Source: Gammaproteobacteria bacterium (GTDB lineage: Bacteria > Pseudomonadota > Gammaproteobacteria > Xanthomonadales > SZUA-36). From it: DNA of 54,794 nt. The stretch is from positions 1 through 54,794 of the forward strand of contig JAJRYF010000074.1 of NCBI GenBank assembly GCA_024275935.1, given 5' to 3'. The notes beneath the pieces were generated by a model, which was given only the letters and a program-made list of their open reading frames with translations, was not told where the DNA came from and searched no databases. The position numbers and the translations under genes are program-made. Below are positions 17,185 through 25,694 of the stretch, one piece after another (position 1 is the stretch's first letter; the number at the start of each line of letters is the position of its first letter).

Positions 17185-17763
17185 ATGGCAGATACAGCCA
17201 CTACTAAAGATTCAATTATCGATAGAGCCTTGGATTTATTGCTCCAACGGGGCCTAAATGGCTTTAGTTACCGTGATATTTCCAAGTACCTGAGTATTAA
17301 GAATGCTGCGATACATTATTATTTCCCTACAAAAATGGATCTAATCAAGGCTCTGATTGACAAGAATTACAAAATGTTTAAGAAAGCCACCTCTGAATTT
17401 ATGGCTTACGGTGGCTTGGCAAGACCGCAGTTAGAAGGTTTGTTTGTCTTTACTGCTGAAGAGTATGAACGCGGTTGCCCTATATGTTTGATAGGCTCGT
17501 TAGCCATTGATTACGATGATCTAAATGAGGAAGTGCAGGCTGCGAATGAAGAATTTATCCAGAACTCCTTAAAATGGTTCACAAGAGTTCTGGAAGTAGG
17601 TCTAGAGCAGGGTGAGTTTCAATTTGAGGGTGTGCCAAGAAATAAGGCCGTATCCATATTGGCTACTGTTCAAGGTGCTCGACAAATGGCGCGCGCTCAC
17701 GGATTAAAGTTGCTGGATCAGATTTTTTCACAAATAAGGCTAGATCTGGGCATTGTAGATTAG
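17185..17763 (+). CDS. TetR-family transcriptional repressor
   Basis: A 192-residue regulator. The N-terminal helix-turn-helix is clear: IIDRALDLLLQRGLNGFSY, RDISKYLSIKNAAIHYYF and PTKMDLIKALI (about 10-58). The C-terminal ligand domain contains GCPICLIGSLAID, with two Cys residues, which resembles AcuR/NemR-like branches in which Cys or small electrophiles matter; that link is tentative. The start at 17185 is set by AAGGAG at 17173-17178; the frame is open to a GTG at 17113, but those codons cover the promoter and operator. It is likely autoregulated and controls the membrane gene 59 bases downstream. Confidence 0.9.
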   Translation: MADTATTKDSIIDRALDLLLQRGLNGFSYRDISKYLSIKNAAIHYYFPTKMDLIKALIDKNYKMFKKATSEFMAYGGLARPQLEGLFVFTAEEYERGCPICLIGSLAIDYDDLNEEVQAANEEFIQNSLKWFTRVLEVGLEQGEFQFEGVPRNKAVSILATVQGARQMARAHGLKLLDQIFSQIRLDLGIVD

Positions 17764-17786
17764 CCTAAAAAAATTTACTTATGTTA

Positions 17787-17802
17787 CTTACTTACTAGTA
17801 AG
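17787..17802. promoter_or_regulatory. Operator 2, CTTAC-N6-GTAAG, before the downstream membrane gene
   Basis: CTTACTTACTAGTAAG has the same arm sequence and the same 6-base spacing as operator 1. It also holds the perfect 12-base palindrome CTTACTAGTAAG. It lies 19 bases before the ATG of the membrane protein, just upstream of its AAGGAG ribosome site. Confidence 0.65.
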
Positions 17803-17821
17803 CACATCTAAGGAGAAAGAA

Positions 17822-18250
17822 ATGAAAATTAACATATATAAGCTCAACTCATGGTTGGTACTTGGATTAACTCCCCTGATTACTGTGGTGGCCGCTTCGG
17901 TTCTTGCAGTTACTGAATATTCAGCAATCGGTTATATTCAGGCTGTATTTTGGGGGGTCGGGCTGATTGCTCTGGCGGTGGCGGTAAATATGGGTAACAA
18001 GTCTGCGCTACCGTATCTGGCAGTAGGTCTGACCTTGCCAGTGCTAGCTTTAGCTAGCGCATACGCACCAGCAAGTCTGGTATGGGTGGTTGGAGTTAGC
18101 GTAGGAGCATGGTTGCTTATAGCCTGGCTATGCAGGAATGACCCGTATGCATTCTGCCCTACAAAAGTCGTGAATTTGAACGCTCCCCGTCAACAGCGTC
18201 CAGCAAGCAATGCCAGAGTTACGCCTGTAGACTTGGCAAAAACGGCTTAA
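17822..18250 (+). CDS. Hypothetical four-helix membrane protein, probable TetR target
   Basis: A 142-residue protein I do not recognise. Four hydrophobic segments are visible at about 10-30, 37-55, 61-79 and 83-103, followed by a polar basic tail of about 35 residues (LNAPRQQRPASNARV). AAGGAG lies 7 bases before the ATG. The operator just upstream matches the one before the adjacent tetR-family gene, so this is the likely regulated target. Such pairs often respond to small toxic molecules, but no transport or detoxification motif is visible. Confidence 0.7.
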   Translation: MKINIYKLNSWLVLGLTPLITVVAASVLAVTEYSAIGYIQAVFWGVGLIALAVAVNMGNKSALPYLAVGLTLPVLALASAYAPASLVWVVGVSVGAWLLIAWLCRNDPYAFCPTKVVNLNAPRQQRPASNARVTPVDLAKTA

Positions 18251-18277
18251 AGTTTGGGCTGTAAATTCTCAAGTAAA

Positions 18278-18364
18278 TGGTGCCGAGAAGAGGACTTGAA
18301 CCTCCACGAGCTAATGCTCACTAACACCTGAAGCTAGCGCGTCTACCAATTCCGCCACCTCGGC
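18278..18364 (-). tRNA. tRNA-Leu (anticodon CAG)
   Basis: 87 bases including an encoded CCA. The reverse complement begins GCCGAGGUGGCGGAAUUGG and carries the anticodon loop UUCAGGU within a CUAGC/GUUAG stem, with the anticodon at 18328-18330. It has the long variable arm of a class II tRNA, a T loop GGUUCAAGUCC and a closed acceptor stem with one G-U pair. It closely resembles E. coli tRNA-Leu(CAG). Confidence 0.97.
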
Positions 18365-18367
18365 AAA

Positions 18368-18432
18368 TGCTGAGGCAATGGGGGTCGCCTCAGCAAACCT
18401 GCTCGTGGAAAAGGGGGGAAACCACGAACAGG
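18368..18432 (-). other. Two-hairpin 5' leader of the tRNA-Leu precursor
   Basis: Hairpin A pairs TGCTGAGGC (18368-18376) with GCCTCAGCA (18387-18395), nine perfect pairs. Hairpin B pairs CCTG-C-TCGTGG (18398-18408) with CCACGA-A-CAGG (18422-18432), ten pairs and one mismatch. Hairpin A ends three bases before the mature tRNA 5' end. An alternative pairing of CAGGCG (18429-18434) with CGCCTG (18446-18451) would need RNA starting further upstream. Confidence 0.6.
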
Positions 18433-18437
18433 CGAAC

Positions 18438-18466
18438 AAGATAACCGCCTGTATGGATCTTGTCAA
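18438..18466 (-). promoter_or_regulatory. Sigma-70 promoter of tRNA-Leu
   Basis: On the minus strand: TTGACA (18461-18466), exactly 17 bases, TATCTT (18438-18443). The GC-rich stretch GTTCGCC just after the -10 resembles the discriminator of stringently controlled stable-RNA promoters. Transcription would start near 18431. Confidence 0.75.
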
Positions 18467-18573
18467 TAGAAATCATGGCATCACCCAAATACTTAGGTGT
18501 AGCAGCGGGTATAATGCAGCAATGATATATAAAATAATAAACCACGGCTAAGCGCAGGTTGTGAGAGCTATTA

Positions 18574-20727
18574 ATGAAAGATTCTAAGAAAAACCATTTT
18601 CAGGTTCAAATACCGTCTAGAGAGCAACTGCTAAGTGACCTGGAAGATGCCGGACGGCCGCTCAAGCGGGTGCAAATAGCGCAAATTTACGACCTTAATG
18701 ATGCTGAAGAGCGCGAGGCTCTACGGCGGCGCTTGCGAGCTATGGTAAGAGATGGGCAACTGATTCAGAACCGCAAAAACGCCTATGGAATTGCTAGTAG
18801 CATGGATCTTGTCAGTGGCCGGATTCAGGCTCATCCAGATGGCTTTGGTTTTGTGATTCCAGACGAAGGTGGGGACGACCTGTATCTATCTTCCAAGGAG
18901 ATGCGCAGGGTTTTGCACCGCGACAAGGTGCTGGCCAATGTTACCGGAATAGACCGGCGTGGGCGTAAAGAGGGCACTATAGTTGAAATACTTGAGCGGG
19001 CTAACCAGCAAATAGTTGGCCGCTATTTTGAAAAAAGCGGGGTGGCAATGGTAGCTGCTGATGATCCCCGTATTACCCAGGATGTAATGGTTCCATTAGG
19101 ACAAACACTGGATGCCCAGCCCGGTCAGGTGGTAGTGGTTACTTTAGATAGCCAGCCAGATTACCGGCAACCCCCAATTGGCCATGTTAGTGAAATTCTT
19201 GGAAGCAGTGGGGCCCCGGGAATGGCAGTTGAAATTGCAATTAGAAATTTTGATTTACCGCTGGAGTTCCCGCCTGCGGTTACTAGCCAGGCCAAAGCAT
19301 TTGGCGATAACATTAGTGCTGATGCGGTAACTACCGGGCGTAAAGATTTACGCAGCCTTAATCTAGTTACAATTGATGGGGCGGATGCCAGAGATTTTGA
19401 CGATGCGGTGTATTGCAAGCCACACGATAAAGGCTGGCAACTGGTGGTGGCTATTGCAGATGTTTCAGCTTATGTCACCCGGCAGTCGCCACTGGATATT
19501 GAGGCACTTAATCGCGGTACCTCAGTATATTTCCCCAATCGGGTAATACCTATGCTTCCCGAAGAGCTTTCGAACGGTTTGTGTTCTCTCAAGCCTGAGG
19601 TTGACCGCCTAGCGATGGTTTGCGATATGCAGGTGGGTAAGGACGGGGTGGTCAAACGCTCACGCTTTTACCGGGCTGTGATCCATTCGCACGCGCGTTT
19701 GACTTATGATCAGGCCTGGAAAATTATTTCTGGTGAAGCCCCGGCAGAACGACAGCAAATACCTGAAGTTGCCGCCATGCTAGATGACCTTAACAGCTTG
19801 TATCACGCGTTCAGAAAACAGCGCCAGCGCCGTGGGAGTATCGACTTTAATAGTACAGAAGTCCAATTCCGTTTCGGACCAGGTGGCGAAGTTAAAGATA
19901 TAGTCCCATACAGCAGAAATGACGCACACAAGATTATTGAAGAATGTATGATCGCTGCCAATGTGGAGGCAGCCCGTTTTCTGGAGCGCAATAAAGTACC
20001 GGCCTTATTCAGAGTGCATGAACCACCACCGCCAATGAAGCTGGAGAAATTAACTGCGTTCTTACGCGCTCAGGGAATTACGATTACCTGGAAAGAGAAA
20101 CCAACTCCTAAAGACCTTGCAGCGATAGTTAAACAGGTGGCAGAGCGCCCCGATAGTGATTTAATAGAGGCGGTATTGTTGCGCTCTATGAGTCTGGCGG
20201 TATATATGCCAGAAAACCTCGGCCACTTTGGTTTAGCATTGGATGCATATTGTCATTTCACCTCACCTATTCGGCGTTACCCGGATTTACAGGTGCATCG
20301 TGCCATTGGCGACATTATAGATCGGCAAAAAGACCCAAGCAGTCCGCAAGTGATGAAGGATCTGGGCAAACATTGTTCTATGCTTGAACGCAGGGCAGAG
20401 GAGGCTTCGCGTGATGTTGACGAGCGCCTGAAGTGTGCTTGGCTGGAACAACATATTGGTAAACAGTTTGATGCCTTGGTAACCGGGGTAACCGCCTTCG
20501 GCTTGTTTGTGGAACTGCGTGATAGCCATACCAGTGGCTTGGTGCATGTTACCGCCTTGCCGGATGATTATTATCACTATGACCCGGTGCGCCAGCTTTT
20601 AAGCGGTGAACGCTCAGGTGGTAACTACCGTTTAGCTGATCGTATTAGAGTAGAAGTTTTGGATGTAAATATGGAAGAAAGAAAAATTGATTTTGGTTGG
20701 GTAAAAGCAAATGCAAAGAAAAAGTAA
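18574..20727 (+). CDS. rnr: Ribonuclease R
   Basis: A 717-residue RNB-family 3'-5' exoribonuclease that degrades structured RNA. In order: an N-terminal winged-helix region (about 12-75), two cold-shock domains (about 80-225, starting SGRIQAHPDGFGFVIP), the RNB catalytic domain (about 255-580, with the metal site GADARDFDDAVYC near 269) and an S1 domain (about 640-715). It is shorter than E. coli RNase R (813) mainly because the Lys-rich C-terminal tail is reduced to a few residues (ANAKKK). TATAAT at 18510-18515 is a possible -10 without a good -35. It overlaps rlmB by 17 bases, as expected for this pair. Confidence 0.96.
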   Translation: MKDSKKNHFQVQIPSREQLLSDLEDAGRPLKRVQIAQIYDLNDAEEREALRRRLRAMVRDGQLIQNRKNAYGIASSMDLVSGRIQAHPDGFGFVIPDEGGDDLYLSSKEMRRVLHRDKVLANVTGIDRRGRKEGTIVEILERANQQIVGRYFEKSGVAMVAADDPRITQDVMVPLGQTLDAQPGQVVVVTLDSQPDYRQPPIGHVSEILGSSGAPGMAVEIAIRNFDLPLEFPPAVTSQAKAFGDNISADAVTTGRKDLRSLNLVTIDGADARDFDDAVYCKPHDKGWQLVVAIADVSAYVTRQSPLDIEALNRGTSVYFPNRVIPMLPEELSNGLCSLKPEVDRLAMVCDMQVGKDGVVKRSRFYRAVIHSHARLTYDQAWKIISGEAPAERQQIPEVAAMLDDLNSLYHAFRKQRQRRGSIDFNSTEVQFRFGPGGEVKDIVPYSRNDAHKIIEECMIAANVEAARFLERNKVPALFRVHEPPPPMKLEKLTAFLRAQGITITWKEKPTPKDLAAIVKQVAERPDSDLIEAVLLRSMSLAVYMPENLGHFGLALDAYCHFTSPIRRYPDLQVHRAIGDIIDRQKDPSSPQVMKDLGKHCSMLERRAEEASRDVDERLKCAWLEQHIGKQFDALVTGVTAFGLFVELRDSHTSGLVHVTALPDDYYHYDPVRQLLSGERSGGNYRLADRIRVEVLDVNMEERKIDFGWVKANAKKK

Positions 20728-21478
20728 GTCATCTAGTGGTGAGTTGTTGATTGGTATTCATGCAGTAAGCTCAGCATTACAGCAACTGCCAAGCCAGCTA
20801 ATTGAGATACAAATCGCTCAGGGCAGCCAAAGCTCTCGCTTGCAGGAAATAAGCGATCAAGCCAGGTCTGAGGCGGTCAATCTTAGCTTCGTATCGCGTG
20901 ATAAGCTGGATAAGCTGACAGACGGTGGCCGGCATCAGGATGTGGTGGCCTGGTTTGAGGCGCTTAATATTTACACCGAAAAACAACTGGAGCAAGTTCT
21001 TGATGCGACTGGTGAAAACCCACTGGTTTTAATTCTTGATGGCGTACAGGACCCACATAACCTGGGAGCTTGCTTGCGCACCGCAGAAGCTGCCGGTGTA
21101 GCAGCAGTTATTTATCCAAAGGATAAGTCCGCATCGATTACTCCGGTAACCCGGCGAGCAGCGGCGGGCGCGGCTGAAGTGATGCCGATAATTGAAGTAA
21201 CTAATCTTGCCAGGGTATTACGCCAGCTTAAACAGCGAGGAATCTGGTTAGCCGCGACTAACGATCAGGCAGATGCAGATATTTATCAGGTTGATTTGAC
21301 GGGTGGCTTGGGCTTGGTAATGGGGAATGAGGGCAAGGGCATTCGGCGTTTGACCGAAGAGCTCTGCGATTTTGCTTTCAACATTCCCATGGCCGGTTCA
21401 GTAAGTAGCCTAAATGTGTCAGTGGCCACCGGGATTTGTCTATTTGAAGCCTTGCGCCAGCGAGCTTCCAGTACATGA
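20711..21478 (+). CDS. rlmB: 23S rRNA (guanosine-2251-2'-O)-methyltransferase RlmB
   Basis: A 255-residue SpoU/TrmD-type (SPOUT) methyltransferase acting on G2251 in the peptidyl-transferase P loop. The N-terminal substrate-binding domain (about 8-90) is followed by the knotted domain with motif 1 (DPHNLGACLRTAEAAGV), motif 2 (LVMGNEGKGIRRL) and motif 3 (IPMAGSVSSLNVSVATGI). It follows rnr with a 17-base overlap and ends in an ATGA overlap with the deaminase gene. Confidence 0.96.
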   Translation: MQRKSKSSSGELLIGIHAVSSALQQLPSQLIEIQIAQGSQSSRLQEISDQARSEAVNLSFVSRDKLDKLTDGGRHQDVVAWFEALNIYTEKQLEQVLDATGENPLVLILDGVQDPHNLGACLRTAEAAGVAAVIYPKDKSASITPVTRRAAAGAAEVMPIIEVTNLARVLRQLKQRGIWLAATNDQADADIYQVDLTGGLGLVMGNEGKGIRRLTEELCDFAFNIPMAGSVSSLNVSVATGICLFEALRQRASST

Positions 21479-22035
21479 GCTTGAAGTCTGAGTTTAAATT
21501 CCAATTACCTGAGTGGTTGCAAATCCGACAGTTGGATTTACCAGACGGTTTGGTTACCGATAGCCAGCAAATGGAGTTAGCGATAGAGCTTTCGCGCCTG
21601 AATATAGAGCATGGCGGCGGCCCATTTGGGGCCATAATCGTCGACCGTGATAGCGACAAAGTGGTTGCAGCCGGGGTGAATCTGGTTACTACCCACAATT
21701 TATCTTGTGCCCATGCAGAAATGGTTGCCATTTCAATGGCGCAACAGAACCTTGATTGCTTTAGTCTTCGCGAACATGGAAACTACCAGTTAGTAACCTC
21801 GTGTGAACCATGTGCTATGTGTTTTGGTGCTATCCCCTGGTCTGGTGTGACTCGGGTTATATGCGGCGCTACCAAGGCAGATGCTGAAGCTATCGGTTTT
21901 GATGAAGGGCCAAAGCCGGATGCTTGGATAGCAGCGCTTGAAACGCGCGGTATTGATGTTGTTACCGAGATTGAGCGAACGCAAGCGCAGGCGGTGCTGA
22001 ATAAATACAGCAAAATGGCAGGTTTAGTTTATTGA
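21475..22035 (+). CDS. Nucleoside/guanine deaminase-like zinc enzyme
   Basis: A 186-residue member of the cytidine-deaminase-like fold. The zinc site is complete: CAHAEMVAI supplies His and the proton-shuttling Glu, and CEPCAMCFGAIPW supplies the two Cys. The GFDEGPKPDAW segment resembles GuaD-type guanine deaminases and related nucleoside deaminases more than tRNA-editing TadA. It is coupled to rlmB (ATGA) and to the next gene (TTGA). The exact substrate, probably a purine base or nucleoside, is inferred. Confidence 0.85.
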   Translation: MSLKSEFKFQLPEWLQIRQLDLPDGLVTDSQQMELAIELSRLNIEHGGGPFGAIIVDRDSDKVVAAGVNLVTTHNLSCAHAEMVAISMAQQNLDCFSLREHGNYQLVTSCEPCAMCFGAIPWSGVTRVICGATKADAEAIGFDEGPKPDAWIAALETRGIDVVTEIERTQAQAVLNKYSKMAGLVY

Positions 22036-22772
22036 ATAGTTTTGAGCCGAAAAAATACCTGCTTTTGCAAATACGCCATGAGCCAGAAGTTTGCGCTGAA
22101 GAATACCAATGTTTTTTGCAACACTCCGGGCTGCCAGCAGAGCGGCTGGACATATTCAATATTTATACCCGGTCAGACTTTGATAAGGAAATTCTTAATG
22201 GTTATGCCGCACTGTTAGTAGGCGGTGCTTCGGAAGCCAATGTTTTGCAGCCGCAGAAGTATGCGTTTATTGACCCGGCGATAAAGCTAATGCGTGATTG
22301 TGCCGAGAGTGGCTTTCCAGTATTTGCTTCTTGTTTCGGCTTCCAGTTAGCAGTGCTGGCGCTTGGTGGTAGAATCACCGACCTCGTGCAACATCGGGAA
22401 ATCGGCACCATTCCCATTGAGTTATCCGCCGCCGCCACTACCGACCCTTTATTTGCAAGCATGCCCAACCCGCTAACTGTAGTTTCTGTGCATCAGCAGA
22501 GTGCCGTAGAAACTCCGGCAGCGTGCGTAGCACTGGCCAGTACCCAAGCTTGTCTACATAGCTTCAAAGTATTAAATAAGCCTTTCTGGGCTTTTCAGTT
22601 TCATCCGGAAGTTAATTTGCAAACGCTGATCAAACGCTTGACTCGTTACCAAGAAAAATATATCAGAGATAGTGCAGTGCTAAAGCAAATATTGGTCAAC
22701 AGTGTGGATACACCGATTGCAAATACCCTGCCAGCACGATTTGTTGATTATGTTGAGAATTCAGCAAAATAG
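22032..22772 (+). CDS. Class I glutamine amidotransferase-like protein
   Basis: A 246-residue GMP-synthase-like GATase1 protein. The nucleophile elbow ASCFGFQLA holds the catalytic Cys, and FQFHPEV holds the catalytic His, with Glu two residues later, so the triad is intact. It lacks a partner synthetase domain, which is typical of stand-alone proteins of this group that act on gamma-glutamyl compounds. The start is TTG at 22032, overlapping the deaminase stop by four bases (TTGA), which indicates coupled translation and perhaps a shared nitrogen-salvage role. Confidence 0.85.
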   Translation: MNSFEPKKYLLLQIRHEPEVCAEEYQCFLQHSGLPAERLDIFNIYTRSDFDKEILNGYAALLVGGASEANVLQPQKYAFIDPAIKLMRDCAESGFPVFASCFGFQLAVLALGGRITDLVQHREIGTIPIELSAAATTDPLFASMPNPLTVVSVHQQSAVETPAACVALASTQACLHSFKVLNKPFWAFQFHPEVNLQTLIKRLTRYQEKYIRDSAVLKQILVNSVDTPIANTLPARFVDYVENSAK

Positions 22773-22915
22773 AGAATTATCTATATTTGTTGGCCGATAT
22801 GACTGTTGGCATTGTATGCATTCCCACGCATATGTCCATGAATGGACGGTAGTAAGATAATACAGGAGCAATTATCGAGGAGTAGGGAACGAGAACGGTA
22901 TACTCGGCAGAGTGT

Positions 22916-23812
22916 TTACCTTCTTCTCGGTGCCTTCTTGCTGACATAGCGGCGTTGAGGGCGTTTTGCGCTGGTCTTTTTCGGTGTCCTAGCGAGCGGG
23001 TGCTTACCTAAAGGGTTTAGGGTAATGCTCTGGGCGCGAGCTGGCAGACCAGCTTCTTCGCGGAGCAAGTTGTGATCGCGTAGGGTTATATCGGTATACA
23101 TGCCGCGCTTGAGCTTGCTGGGCAGAAATACCGCTCCGTAGCGGACTCTTTTCAGACGGCTAACTTCTACATCTTGGCTCGCCCATAAACGCCTGACTTC
23201 ACGATTTCTACCTTCCATAATGACTACATGAAACCAGAAGTTCTCACCGCTATGGCCAGCGCGTTGAATATCGGAGAAGCGTGCGGGGCCATCCTCAAGT
23301 TCTACGCCTTTTTTTAGTTGCTCAATTTGTGCATCGCTTACCTCACCATGAATCCGACAAGCATATTCCCGATCGATATTGCTGGAAGGGTGCATCATTT
23401 TATTTGCCATCTCGCCATCTGTGGTTAATAGCAATAAGCCAGTGGTGTTTATGTCCAGCCGACCAATAGCGATCCAACGAGCATTACTGAGAGCGGGCAG
23501 GCGTTCAAAAACTGTAGTCCTACCTTGAGGATCAGAGCGCGAAGTTATCTCTCCCAGAGCTTTGTTATATATTAAGGTTCGTTCGGGCACTGCCTGGGTG
23601 ATAACCTCCCACTCCCGCTCTTGATATTTTATTTTATCGCCAACTTTAGTACGACTACCCAAACGGGCGGCGCTAGAGTTGATTTGCACCAGGCCAGCTT
23701 CTATTTCTTTTTCCAGACCTCTGCGAGAGCCTAAACCGGCATTTGCCATTACTTTTTGCAGGCGCTCGCCGGGGTTGGTTTTTGGCTCATTAATAGGCTC
23801 TGATTTACTCAT
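22916..23812 (-). CDS. rluB: 23S rRNA pseudouridine(2605) synthase RluB
   Basis: A 298-residue RsuA/RluB-type synthase. An N-terminal S4 domain (about 16-60, ERLQKVMANAGLGSRR) precedes the catalytic domain with the Asp in GRLDINTTGLLLLTTDG and REVRRLW later. The C-terminal tail is strongly basic and ends in PRRR, as usual for RluB. It overlaps scpB by four bases and is the last gene of the scpA-scpB-rluB operon. The 143-bp gap to the convergent amidotransferase gene holds no clear terminator. Confidence 0.94.
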   Translation of the reverse strand: MSKSEPINEPKTNPGERLQKVMANAGLGSRRGLEKEIEAGLVQINSSAARLGSRTKVGDKIKYQEREWEVITQAVPERTLIYNKALGEITSRSDPQGRTTVFERLPALSNARWIAIGRLDINTTGLLLLTTDGEMANKMMHPSSNIDREYACRIHGEVSDAQIEQLKKGVELEDGPARFSDIQRAGHSGENFWFHVVIMEGRNREVRRLWASQDVEVSRLKRVRYGAVFLPSKLKRGMYTDITLRDHNLLREEAGLPARAQSITLNPLGKHPLARTPKKTSAKRPQRRYVSKKAPRRR

Positions 23813-24495
23813 GACTGGGGTTGCTCAGTAGTGGTTGATTCTTCCTCAGGGTCAGAATTTTGTTTACCTGCCTCCTGTTCGGCCTCATAGCGAGCCTTTT
23901 CTTTTTCAACCCCTTCGAGATCCAGTTGTGGCTCCGGGTTAACCATGTTTTTAATCTCGGCAAGGGTAGGCAGTTGCTCCAGGCTTTTTAAGTTGAAGTA
24001 GTCTAGAAAGGCTCTGGTAGTGCCTAGTAATGCCGGTTTGCCGGGTACATCCCGATGGCCGATCACTCTTATCCAGTCGCGCTCTTGCAGAGTACGAATT
24101 ATATTGCTGGAGACAGAAACTCCGCGCACATCTTCAATATCACCACGGGTTATCGGCTGACGGTAGGCAATCAAGGATAAGGTTTCAAGTAAGGCACGAG
24201 AGTATCGTTGTGGCTTTTCAGACCACATTTTAGATACCCATAAGTGCAGTGATTGCCGAATTTGCAAGCGCCACCCAGAGGCGACCTCAACTAGCTCTAT
24301 GCCTCGGCCTTCACAGTCTTCATTTAATGCGGTTAATGCCTGCCTAAAGTCGTTCCCGGAGGGACGCTCAACATCTCCGAATAAGGCTGCCATTTGTGCT
24401 AGCGACAAAGGCTCGCCGGCGGCTAATAAAGATGCCTCAAGAATGCATTTCAGGCTATTTATATCTATGTTTTGTGTGGTTTCGGGAGAAGTCAT
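23809..24495 (-). CDS. scpB: Segregation and condensation protein ScpB
   Basis: A 228-residue kleisin-associated protein with two winged-helix domains (about 12-90 and 95-180). The region SRALLETLSLIAYRQPITRGD and the segment DVPGKPALLGTTRAFLDYF are characteristic. It binds ScpA and the Smc heads to form the bacterial condensin; smc itself is only about 2.4 kb away. The last 35 residues are acidic and Gln-rich, and probably disordered. Confidence 0.95.
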   Translation of the reverse strand: MTSPETTQNIDINSLKCILEASLLAAGEPLSLAQMAALFGDVERPSGNDFRQALTALNEDCEGRGIELVEVASGWRLQIRQSLHLWVSKMWSEKPQRYSRALLETLSLIAYRQPITRGDIEDVRGVSVSSNIIRTLQERDWIRVIGHRDVPGKPALLGTTRAFLDYFNLKSLEQLPTLAEIKNMVNPEPQLDLEGVEKEKARYEAEQEAGKQNSDPEEESTTTEQPQS

Positions 24496-24507
24496 TTAGT
24501 ATCCATA

Positions 24508-25380
24508 TCAGTCTCTTGCCGCTAGAGATTTTACATAAATTTGGGCTAGTGGTTCGCTTTGTATTAGTTCTGCCAACTGCTCTTTCAGTAGTTCTAAAAG
24601 TGCTAGAAAGGTTACTATTGCCCCCATTCGTCCTTCTTCGGCAGTGAACAAGTTTTGAAATTCGGTATATGGAGTCTGCTTCAGAGCAGTCATTATGCGC
24701 GACATGCGTTCCCGCACCGATAGCGGCTCCATCTGGATATGATGTTGTTGAAATAGTTTTGCCCGGTTGAGGACATCTGAAAGAACAGTCAATAGCTCTT
24801 TTAGGTCAACTTCTGGGGGTATCCGGATTATTTCACGATTTTCAACCCAGGCCCTGGCGTTGGCAAAGTCACGTTCATTTCGGGGTAAAGAATCCAGATT
24901 TTCGGCTGCCTGTTTGAATACTTCATATTCCTGCAAACGACGAATTAGTTCAGCTCTGGGGTCTTCTTCTACTCCCTCAGCATTTTCTGCTCTGGGTAGT
25001 AGCATTCGAGATTTGATTTCGGCAAGAATCGCGGCCATCACCAGGTACTCAGCGGCCAATTCAAAGCGCAATTCCTGAAGTAATTCGATATAGGCAACAT
25101 ACTGCTTGGTTATTTCCGCCACCGGAATATCCAGAATGTCCAGATTTTGATGACGAATCAGGTACAGCAACAGATCCAGTGGCCCCTCGAAGGCATCGAG
25201 GATTACTTCCAGAGCATCTGGCGGAATATATAGGTCCTGCGGTAACTCTGTCAGCGGAGCGCCCTGAACTACCGCAAACGGGATTTGTTCCTGGTGCGCC
25301 ACCGCCCCTTTAAGTTCAACAGTTTCTTGCTGTTTTTCAGAGCTGTTATTTGGGTGATTGTTTGTGTTACTCTCAGGCAT
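24508..25380 (-). CDS. scpA: Segregation and condensation protein ScpA (kleisin)
   Basis: A 290-residue kleisin. After a polar N-terminus of about 55 residues comes the typical start of the family, FEGPLDLLLYLIRHQNLDI, then AEYLVMAAILAEIKSRMLLP, and a C-terminal winged helix with VTFLALLELLKEQ. It bridges the Smc dimer heads and carries ScpB. Its start is 32 bases from the divergent bolA start, so the two promoters must overlap. Confidence 0.95.
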   Translation of the reverse strand: MPESNTNNHPNNSSEKQQETVELKGAVAHQEQIPFAVVQGAPLTELPQDLYIPPDALEVILDAFEGPLDLLLYLIRHQNLDILDIPVAEITKQYVAYIELLQELRFELAAEYLVMAAILAEIKSRMLLPRAENAEGVEEDPRAELIRRLQEYEVFKQAAENLDSLPRNERDFANARAWVENREIIRIPPEVDLKELLTVLSDVLNRAKLFQQHHIQMEPLSVRERMSRIMTALKQTPYTEFQNLFTAEEGRMGAIVTFLALLELLKEQLAELIQSEPLAQIYVKSLAARD

Positions 25381-25412
25381 AGTTAAGTTTAATCTTTTTA
25401 TGGAGCCAAGTC

Positions 25413-25688
25413 ATGCTGAGTAATCAGGAAAGAATCGTGTTAATGGAAGAAAAGCTAGTTATAGCCCTACAGCCAAGTAGCCTGGAAATTATTGATGATA
25501 GCGCTCGGCATGCTGGGCATGCTGGGGCAAGTACTGGTTTAGGGCATTTCTTGGTGAAGATAAAGAGCGATAAATTTAATGGGCAACCAGCATTGCGCAG
25601 GCATCGAATGGTTTACCAGGCTTTAGGTTCAATGCTGCAGACAGATATTCATGCTATTAATATTGAAGCTTTGGTAAGCGATAATTAG
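25413..25688 (+). CDS. BolA-family protein
   Basis: A 91-residue stress-associated protein whose relatives pair with monothiol glutaredoxins to handle [2Fe-2S] clusters or act in transcription. The pattern GLGHFLVKIKSDKF ... RHRMVYQALG with the conserved His and the loop before it is typical. ATG at 25413 has GGAG 8-9 bases upstream. It is divergent from scpA and followed by a terminator. Confidence 0.9.
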   Translation: MLSNQERIVLMEEKLVIALQPSSLEIIDDSARHAGHAGASTGLGHFLVKIKSDKFNGQPALRRHRMVYQALGSMLQTDIHAINIEALVSDN

Positions 25689-25694
25689 CGCACA

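Noticed and set aside
18436-18463. Third hairpin (ACAAGAT/ATCTTGT) upstream of tRNA-Leu
   Set aside because: Its arms coincide with the -35 and -10 elements of the tRNA promoter, so it would not be transcribed from that promoter.
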